A stretch of DNA of 64,000 nt. It comes from Muribaculaceae bacterium (GTDB lineage Bacteria; Bacteroidota; Bacteroidia; Bacteroidales; Muribaculaceae). The notes below the pieces were generated by a model that saw nothing but the letters and a program-made list of their open reading frames with translations, was not told the DNA's origin and did no database searches. This document shows positions 58,208-64,000 of this stretch, piece after piece. Positions within the stretch are counted from its first letter, which is position 1, and each line of letters starts with the position of its first letter. The position numbers were made by a program, and so were the translations under genes. The stretch covers positions 62,001 through 126,000 of the forward strand of contig JAFQAS010000014.1 of assembly GCA_017399915.1 (NCBI GenBank). Reading direction: 5' to 3'.

Positions 58208-59104
58208 TTACTCTGTTGGAAGTGTATATCCTAAATTCGCTTGAACGGTGAACACTTCCATGCAATTAAATTGCAAATTCATTCCGGTAGCAAACGTTGC
58301 ATCACCATTCAAATTTGTGATTTTGTAACTTGGATAAGGGACATCAACGCCTGAGTCTTTGATAGTAGGGATTAACTCTTTGCAAGCAAGCTTATAACCC
58401 AAATTTGACACCTCGAAAGGTATTTCAGCAAACTTCATATTCATCGCAGGCATTTTTTCGGCAAACTTAGCATTATACACATCAATAGTAGCTTGCATTT
58501 TGTCAGGATCTAATGTAACTGCATAGTATGGAGTTTTTGATGTAAAATTAGTTGACGCAGCATTGTTCACCACACCGGTAGAGCCAAAATACACTGTTTG
58601 CTTTTGCACTGTAATCACTTCCACATCACCCATAGTCATTGACATATTTATAACAGGGATATAAGTCAATTGGTCATCCATGAGACGGCGTTCAAAAACA
58701 TTTAATTTCAAATCATCTATCACATAGGCCGAAGCATCTACCTCGTTACCACTCATAGTAACCTTAGTGGGAACAACATCAGTAGACGACACCACTTTCA
58801 CTCCTTTATCACTGACCCATTTCAACCCTTCAATTGCAATTTCAATACCATCGGGCATATTTGCCGAAAATTTAGCGTTTTTAATATACACATCAACAGT
58901 AAAGTCGGCTCTCCAACGGAACATATAAGTAGTTCCTTTTACAATCACACCGCTATTCAAACTTTTCTTATAAATATATTGGAAACAACCGGTGTAGTTT
59001 TGTTCCATGTAATTGTCATGAGCCGATGGCTCGTCATCGTTGCTACATGATGTTGCCACCGAAGCAAACATCACTAATGCCAAAATTGTCTTTAAAAATT
59101 TCAT
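58208..59104 (-). CDS. Lipoprotein with two tandem copies of one domain
   Basis: 298 residues. Lipobox TSC after a 19-residue signal. Two similar halves follow: TFTVDVYIKNAKFSANMPDG (about 70) and QATIDVYNAKFAEKMPAM (about 203), each followed by a beta-rich stretch, so an internal duplication is visible. I recognise no family. It starts 22 bases after the TonB-dependent receptor gene, so it is probably its surface or periplasmic partner. Confidence 0.72.
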   Translation of the reverse strand: MKFLKTILALVMFASVATSCSNDDEPSAHDNYMEQNYTGCFQYIYKKSLNSGVIVKGTTYMFRWRADFTVDVYIKNAKFSANMPDGIEIAIEGLKWVSDKGVKVVSSTDVVPTKVTMSGNEVDASAYVIDDLKLNVFERRLMDDQLTYIPVINMSMTMGDVEVITVQKQTVYFGSTGVVNNAASTNFTSKTPYYAVTLDPDKMQATIDVYNAKFAEKMPAMNMKFAEIPFEVSNLGYKLACKELIPTIKDSGVDVPYPSYKITNLNGDATFATGMNLQFNCMEVFTVQANLGYTLPTE

Positions 59105-59126
59105 CTTATTCTCTTTTTTGTTATTA

Positions 59127-61379
59127 TTAATTCGATTTAAAATTCAACCTCAATGTCACGCCACATCGTGCCGGACTACCCTTCTGCAAGAAGGCGTTAC
59201 CTATAGAAACGAAATAAAATGAGTTATAGTGTGTATCGGTGAGATTATCACCCCATAAATCAAGGGTAAAATCATCTTTTGTAAAGAGCACCGATGCCGA
59301 CAGCAATGCATAAAACGGCTGCTTCACACTATTTGCTTCGTCCCAATAAATCTCCCCTATCCCTTTCATATCAACATTCAAGTCGACACAATCGAGCCAT
59401 GAACGATTTACCGGGATATTGTAAGATGTGCCTAAAAACAATGTATTCTTAGGCGCATAGGGGATATAATTATCTTTAAAATCACTCTTTCCATTATTAT
59501 ACTCCACAAATCGAGCATCGGAATAGCCATAGCTTGCAGTCAACGACCATCGTTCTACGGGGCGCCACATTGCCGAGAGTTCCACTCCATAGCTACGAGT
59601 CTTGCCGGCATTGGTCATGATGCGGCCTGTTGTAGTGCCATCGGGGAAAACCGTCAACTGTTGGTCACGGCAATCAATATAAAACAATGATACGCCGGCC
59701 GAGTAACGACCTTCACCATCGGCCACATGCGCTCCCACCTCATAGTTCCAGCTCTTTTCGGGTTTATACGACACCACATCATCAACCTTGTAGAGTTCGC
59801 TCAATCCCATCATGCCGCGGATACGCTGTTGCAACACATCTGAAAACATTTGAGTATTAAATCCACCCGACTTGTACCCCTTTGCCACCGAGGCAAACAC
59901 TCGCGAATCGTCATTCAACGGCAAGCGATAAGCGATAGTAAGTTTAGGCAGCAGCTCGACAAAAGATTGACTCAAATGGCCATAATCATCAATATCTACC
60001 GGGCTGTTGCGGAATGGCTCCATCGCTCCCGCCGTATTATCATATATAGTATATGAGGTATTACAGGAACTGTTATAATCGAGTGACGACTTTTCATAAT
60101 CAAGACGCAAGCCCAATGTAAAAGCCCAACGATTTAAATCATAATGGCTTTGATGATAAAGAGCCAATCCATAGGTAGGAATTAAAAAGTCACTTCCAAG
60201 TACAAATGTATCATCATTCCAACCGATAGGATAATAAGGGTTCACCTCATTGCGGTTTTTCTCGATAAGTTGCTCTATACCATACTCCTTAAATGTCACA
60301 GGCGCACTCATATTGGTGCGGCGATAAAACCCGAAAGCCCCCACCAACCAATCATAATTTTGCTCACGACCTTTAACCACAAAATCCTGAGTCAGAGCCC
60401 ATTCATGACGTCGCTGAGTGAGTGTAAAATATTCAAGAGGTAGGAAATCTTGATCGAGTGTCATATTATCATCGATATACTGAAAACCGGTGATACTCGA
60501 CATTGTTATCCCCTTATAATTCCAGTTAACGGTCAATCCATCTGTCACCGAGGTGCGACGATAAAAACATGTGTCATTGTAATTTATCTCGCCCGACTCT
60601 ACCGACTGATAGGGATAGCCGCTTTGGCGCGAGTGTTGCACCGATGCCACATTTTCTATAGCCACGTTAGATGTAGAATACCATTTTGTTTTCCAACGAA
60701 ACGAGCCTTGTCGTTCGGTGCCTACATCACTCCCATTATACTCATTATTATAATAGCCGTCGGTCATGGTGAAATTTCCACCTATCGACATACCCAATTG
60801 CGATGACAACTTAGTATAATACGACAACGAAGTTTTCAACGTGTTGGCCGTGCCATACTCACCCATGAACCTCACTCCTTGAAATTTAAACGGAGAGATA
60901 GTATATATATTAATGAGTCCGCCCATTGTATTACGCCCATAGAGGGTGCTTTGCGGTCCTCGCAACACCTCTATCCTATCCACATCGGCCAACTCAAAAT
61001 CATAATTATCCTTATTGAGAATAGGCACATTATCAACATTCAACCCCACAACCGGTTGGTCGATACGCGCACCTATCCCCCTCACATATATTGATGAGGT
61101 CATTCGTGAGCCATAATCGGGGATATAGAAATTAGGGGAAATAGCACTTACATTCTTTATAGCCTTAACACCCAATCGCTCCACATGGTCAGAGTTCAAC
61201 ACCGTCAAGGCTGTGGGGCACTTATTCAAATCCGAGGTCTGTTTAATTGCCGAGACCGTCACTTCGGGCAACACATCGGTTGTGTCAACCTCTTCGGCAA
61301 CCACATCGGCAGCCTGTAGATTACTTACGCAACCCACAAGCGAAAAAGCTACAATGATATGTTTAAAATTTACCCCCAT
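59127..61379 (-). CDS. TonB-dependent outer-membrane receptor
   Basis: 750 residues with a signal peptide (LQA-AD). The plug domain starts soon after (VLPEVTVSAIKQTSDLNKCP) without the carboxypeptidase-like domain of SusC proteins, and contains DRIEVLRGPQSTLYGRNTMGGLINI. A 22-strand barrel follows to the last strand (RCGVTLRLNFKSN). The GRNTMGG form is typical of iron-siderophore, haem or vitamin receptors, not glycan SusC. The ligand is unknown. A two-repeat lipoprotein follows in the same operon, and a ZIP metal transporter is encoded just upstream. Confidence 0.88.
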   Translation of the reverse strand: MGVNFKHIIVAFSLVGCVSNLQAADVVAEEVDTTDVLPEVTVSAIKQTSDLNKCPTALTVLNSDHVERLGVKAIKNVSAISPNFYIPDYGSRMTSSIYVRGIGARIDQPVVGLNVDNVPILNKDNYDFELADVDRIEVLRGPQSTLYGRNTMGGLINIYTISPFKFQGVRFMGEYGTANTLKTSLSYYTKLSSQLGMSIGGNFTMTDGYYNNEYNGSDVGTERQGSFRWKTKWYSTSNVAIENVASVQHSRQSGYPYQSVESGEINYNDTCFYRRTSVTDGLTVNWNYKGITMSSITGFQYIDDNMTLDQDFLPLEYFTLTQRRHEWALTQDFVVKGREQNYDWLVGAFGFYRRTNMSAPVTFKEYGIEQLIEKNRNEVNPYYPIGWNDDTFVLGSDFLIPTYGLALYHQSHYDLNRWAFTLGLRLDYEKSSLDYNSSCNTSYTIYDNTAGAMEPFRNSPVDIDDYGHLSQSFVELLPKLTIAYRLPLNDDSRVFASVAKGYKSGGFNTQMFSDVLQQRIRGMMGLSELYKVDDVVSYKPEKSWNYEVGAHVADGEGRYSAGVSLFYIDCRDQQLTVFPDGTTTGRIMTNAGKTRSYGVELSAMWRPVERWSLTASYGYSDARFVEYNNGKSDFKDNYIPYAPKNTLFLGTSYNIPVNRSWLDCVDLNVDMKGIGEIYWDEANSVKQPFYALLSASVLFTKDDFTLDLWGDNLTDTHYNSFYFVSIGNAFLQKGSPARCGVTLRLNFKSN

Positions 61380-61393
61380 TGAGAATTATGGTG

Positions 61394-61425
61394 CAAAGTT
61401 AACACTTATCCCACAATCCCACAAT
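61394..61425 (-). promoter_or_regulatory. Promoter of the TonB receptor operon
   Basis: ATTG (61422-61425), 20 bases, TAACTTTG (61394-61401) on the minus strand, 14 bases before the ATG. No iron-box type operator could be identified with confidence. Confidence 0.45.
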
Positions 61426-61475
61426 CACTATTTATAGTGAATTTTCGTCAGAGATTTATAGGCACTCACTAATTA

Positions 61476-62282
61476 TTATAATATCAGTAGCGAGGCGGCC
61501 ATTATCATCATGCCCAATATCACACCACCTATCGAGAAATGGTGATGACCATACTCTTCGGCACCGGGCAACAACTCATCGAGCGAGATAAACACCATAA
61601 TCCCCGACACTGCAGCCAATAGCAACGCGCTTATCGTAGGGGTCCAAAACGGCAACAAAAATGCCATTCCAAATAAAGCCCCAATAGGTTCGGCCAATCC
61701 GGTCCATATCGAGTAGGTCAATGCTTTGCGACGATTACCGGTTGAATGATAGATAGGCACCGACACGGCAATACCTTCAGGGATATTGTGAATGGCGATA
61801 GCTATCACAATGGGGATAGCCACATCAAAACCGTCTAAGGCAGCCACAAACGTAGCCATACCCTCGGGGAAGTTGTGTATACCAATCGCCAATGCAAGCA
61901 TAAAACCGGTACGTTTGAGTTTGTCCGACTTGAGACCGATCTCCTCTATATGATGAAATTCGTGAGGGTTCTCATCAGAGGGGATTAAGAAGTCAATCAA
62001 CGCAATCAACCCCATGCCACCGAAAAAGGCTATCAACATATATATTGTGGCAGTATCCTCGGCATACACCGATTTCAGATTTGCCAACGCCTCGGGAATC
62101 ATCTCCATAAACGACACATAAATCATCACTCCTGCCGACAACCCCAATGCGCCCGACAAAAATCGGGTATTTGTGGCTCGGGTAAAAAATGCCATCAAAC
62201 TACCTATCGCAGTCGACATACCCGCCAACAGCGTCAGCCCAAGAGCCAATAATATCGTTTCAATAGTCAATGTCGTTTCCAT
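61476..62282 (-). CDS. zupT: ZIP-family metal transporter, ZupT-like
   Basis: 268 residues, eight membrane segments. The metal-binding motifs ALAIGIHNFPEGMATF and IAIAIHNIPEGIAVSVP in helices 4 and 5 are complete, and a His-rich loop (NPHEFHHIEE) and YGHHHFS lie in the loops. It imports zinc and probably iron or manganese. It is transcribed on the same strand as the TonB receptor, 96 bases before it, but the receptor has its own promoter. Confidence 0.9.
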   Translation of the reverse strand: METTLTIETILLALGLTLLAGMSTAIGSLMAFFTRATNTRFLSGALGLSAGVMIYVSFMEMIPEALANLKSVYAEDTATIYMLIAFFGGMGLIALIDFLIPSDENPHEFHHIEEIGLKSDKLKRTGFMLALAIGIHNFPEGMATFVAALDGFDVAIPIVIAIAIHNIPEGIAVSVPIYHSTGNRRKALTYSIWTGLAEPIGALFGMAFLLPFWTPTISALLLAAVSGIMVFISLDELLPGAEEYGHHHFSIGGVILGMMIMAASLLIL

Positions 62283-62300
62283 TCTCTTTTAATTATGCTA

Positions 62301-62308
62301 CAAATATA
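62301..62308 (-). promoter_or_regulatory. -7 element of zupT
   Basis: TATATTTG on the minus strand, 18 bases before the ATG at 62282. The rest of the gap up to the terminator at 62417 shows nothing further. Confidence 0.45.
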
Positions 62309-62416
62309 CAACAAATTTTTCCAAGAATAAGCACAAAACTCAACGAATAATAAGAGATGCTTGATAAACAGAGAAAATGCGATTTACTAACATATAATTC
62401 TCCTCATTATCGCAAA

Positions 62417-62452
62417 CAAAAAAGGCCACCGACTATTACTATCGGAAGCCTT
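62417..62452 (-). terminator. Terminator of the LRR-OmpA gene
   Basis: AAGGC (62422-62426) and CCGA (62429-62432) pair with TCGG (62442-62445) and GCCTT (62448-62452), with a small internal loop. The minus strand then has a T-run. Confidence 0.65.
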
Positions 62453-62486
62453 ATTATTGGGAGTTATCCCCCCTTACTCCTGAATA

Positions 62487-62600
62487 TTATTCATAATATG
62501 TGATAGTGCGAGTATCGGTAAATGTTTCTGTTTTATTTACTTTACCGAGGGAACGACCTGAGGAATAATCGGTACGAGTGTATGAATATGAGCGCTTCAC
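62487..62600 (-). CDS. Possible 37-codon frame overlapping the OmpA-fusion stop
   Basis: A GTG at 62600 overlaps the TGA of the preceding gene (GTGA) and opens a 37-codon frame, Thr/Tyr/Ser-rich ([17 protein letters not shown] in part). It could be a coupled tiny gene, the true tail of the OmpA fusion after a frameshift, or chance. No family is recognised. Confidence 0.2.
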   Translation of the reverse strand: MKRSYSYTRTDYSSGRSLGKVNKTETFTDTRTITYYE

Positions 62601-64000
62601 TTGGCGCGATGTCCAATTGCCTCGATGATAATTTCCACTCGGCGGTTGAGAGCGCGACCTTCTTCGGTTTTGTTTGTTGCCACATAGTCGGCCAACGGCA
62701 CACCTTTGGCTATTATGCGCGAAGCCGAGATGCCTTTTTGTTGCAAATATTCGCTCACGGCATTAGCTCGCTGTGTGGATAGTAGACGATTTGAGGCAAG
62801 CGAACCCACATTGTCGGTGTAACCGGTAATCCTCACTCTGGTCGAAGGTAATTCTTTCAATGTTTCCGCCACCTTGTCGATATAGTCGAGTGCCGAGCTA
62901 CTGAGGTCGTATTCGCCAAATTCAAACAATATCTTATCCTCAAACACAATCTTAAAGGCTCTCGTTCCTTCGGTCGAGGTTTGCTCTACTCTCACCTTTT
63001 TACCAAAAGAATCCTCAAGACGTCCTTGTTGGAGTGCGAGGTCATAATATGCCACATCGCGCTTGGTATATTTGGGGTTCTCCACTACCGCATTATTTTT
63101 ATCCAATCCTTTATTTAGTGGTATCCATGTGCCATTTATATCCTTATAGAGGAACACTCCGTCAATACAGATAATATTATCGTATAACGGCGCTACTATT
63201 TCATACCCATCAATACCACAAACACCATATTTTCCTCCTTTGCTCACACGATAATAGATGCGGCCATCAGAGCGGGTCTTTATTATTGACGAGTACCCTC
63301 TACTTATTGGAATAATGATTTTTCCCGACGGATTATAAATAGCATAACAACCATTTTTCCTCACCAAGAAATACCCTTCATAATTAGGGATATACTCCAC
63401 CTCGGAATATTCGGTTGGAACAATCTCTTTTCCATCGGTCGACTTAGCCCCACACTTATCATCTCCATATGAAACATATTGCCACCTATAACTATCCCGC
63501 TCCGATTTCTCCTCTTGCTTGGGACGTATTATTTTGGTGTGCTTGGGAAACGTATAAACATAATAATAAAAATTATAATTATCATTGTATCGCTTGTTAT
63601 AATTACAGTTGTATCGCGTGTTATAATTACAGTTGTATCGCGTGTTATAATTACAGTTGTATCGCGTGTTAGGATTAGTAATTATAACATATTCTAAGCT
63701 ATCACAATTTTGAAATGCACAGTCACCTATTTCCTTCACCGAATTGGGGATGGTTACCGAGGTCAAGCCTGTGCAACCCCTGAACGCAGAGTTGCCAATC
63801 GAGGTCACCGAATTGGGAATGGTTACGGAGGTCAAGCCGTAGCATTTGTAAAACGCACCGTCGCCTATCTTGGTAACCGAATTGGGGATGGTCACCGAGG
63901 TCAAGCCGCTGCAACCAAAGAACGCATCGTTGTCAATCGAGGTTACGGAATTTGGGATGGTTACGGAAGTCAAGCCGTCGCAATAAGAGAACGCATCGTT
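62597..64000 (-). CDS. BspA-type LRR, WG-repeat and OmpA fusion protein, 5' end cut
   Basis: The frame is open to the window edge, so the start lies outside; 467 codons are visible. They begin with LRR_5 (BspA-like) units of about 23 residues ([10 protein letters not shown] then the AF--C-G turn), at least four. A run of TRYNCNYN octapeptides follows, then WG-type beta repeats ([32 protein letters not shown]), and a C-terminal OmpA peptidoglycan-binding domain ([51 protein letters not shown]). The OmpA end should anchor it to the wall under the outer membrane. A TTG at 63973 is not the start, because the LRR pattern continues upstream. Confidence 0.85.
   Translation of the reverse strand, partial: NDAFSYCDGLTSVTIPNSVTSIDNDAFFGCSGLTSVTIPNSVTKIGDGAFYKCYGLTSVTIPNSVTSIGNSAFRGCTGLTSVTIPNSVKEIGDCAFQNCDSLEYVIITNPNTRYNCNYNTRYNCNYNTRYNCNYNKRYNDNYNFYYYVYTFPKHTKIIRPKQEEKSERDSYRWQYVSYGDDKCGAKSTDGKEIVPTEYSEVEYIPNYEGYFLVRKNGCYAIYNPSGKIIIPISRGYSSIIKTRSDGRIYYRVSKGGKYGVCGIDGYEIVAPLYDNIICIDGVFLYKDINGTWIPLNKGLDKNNAVVENPKYTKRDVAYYDLALQQGRLEDSFGKKVRVEQTSTEGTRAFKIVFEDKILFEFGEYDLSSSALDYIDKVAETLKELPSTRVRITGYTDNVGSLASNRLLSTQRANAVSEYLQQKGISASRIIAKGVPLADYVATNKTEEGRALNRRVEIIIEAIGHRAK
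63585..63676. repeat. 24-bp tandem repeat coding for an octapeptide
   Basis: Units at 63585-63608, 63609-63632 and 63633-63656 and a partial fourth. The unit begins TTGTATCGCGTG on the plus strand; the first copy has one change (CTTG for CGTG). On the minus strand it encodes TRYNCNYN. The copies are nearly identical, so the array is young and may vary in number. Confidence 0.85.

Noticed and set aside
59127..61379. SusC-type glycan importer
   Set aside because: There is no carboxypeptidase-like N-terminal domain and no SusD next to it; the plug resembles siderophore-type receptors.
63585..63676. Short regular repeats that could suggest a CRISPR array
   Set aside because: The units are contiguous 24-mers without spacers and encode a regular octapeptide in frame with the OmpA fusion.

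Overview
The window reads as chromosomal DNA of an anaerobic, gut- or mouth-type Bacteroidales bacterium. The evidence is of four kinds. Many genes have a Bacteroidetes promoter element (TAnnTTTG, often with TTTG about 19-20 bases upstream). Four proteins end in a type IX secretion (T9SS) sorting domain. There is a MurT-MurK-MurQ cluster like that of Tannerella, and an 11-subunit complex I without NuoEFG. The family (for example Muribaculaceae) cannot be settled by eye. No phage, insertion sequence, CRISPR, rRNA or tRNA was recognised.

Layout. 1-7.1 kb: tail of a YigZ-like gene, a secreted esterase, argD-proC-ssb, an SPFH membrane protein, a small exported heptad-repeat protein and serB. 7.2-10.2 kb: a RavA/ViaA-type AAA+ and VWA pair with a small winged-helix protein. 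10.3-25.5 kb: a ten-gene minus-strand operon that looks like a complete peptidoglycan-sugar salvage line: exported amidase, GT2, DUF4922, SpoIID-like protein, AmpG permease, NamZ exo-muramidase, FAD/Fe-S D-lactate-type dehydrogenase, MurT, MurK and MurQ. 25.6-27.2 kb: a second MurK-like kinase with a lipoprotein. 27.4-34.1 kb: a four-gene operon holding two T9SS amidases, each paired with a TolB-like propeller. 34.4-39.5 kb: a tandem pair of T9SS phosphodiester-glycosidase-like proteins. 39.7-40.9 kb: a lipoprotein and a repeat-rich gap.

40.9-58.1 kb: one continuous minus-strand array of 18 genes in which the whole F1Fo ATP synthase operon (atpDCBEFHAG) sits inside the complex I operon, between nuoH and nuoI. 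A promoter precedes nuoA and a strong terminator follows nuoN; I found no terminator between. 58.2-62.3 kb: a TonB-dependent receptor with a two-repeat lipoprotein, then a ZIP metal transporter. 62.5-64 kb: the 3' part of a BspA-type LRR, WG-repeat and OmpA fusion protein that runs off the window.

How they fit together (inference): about 29 kb, nearly half the window, appears devoted to attacking, importing and burning cell-wall material. MurQ splits MurNAc-6-P into GlcNAc-6-P and D-lactate. The dehydrogenase encoded two genes before murK could pass the lactate electrons to quinone. Next door are the complex I and ATP synthase genes.
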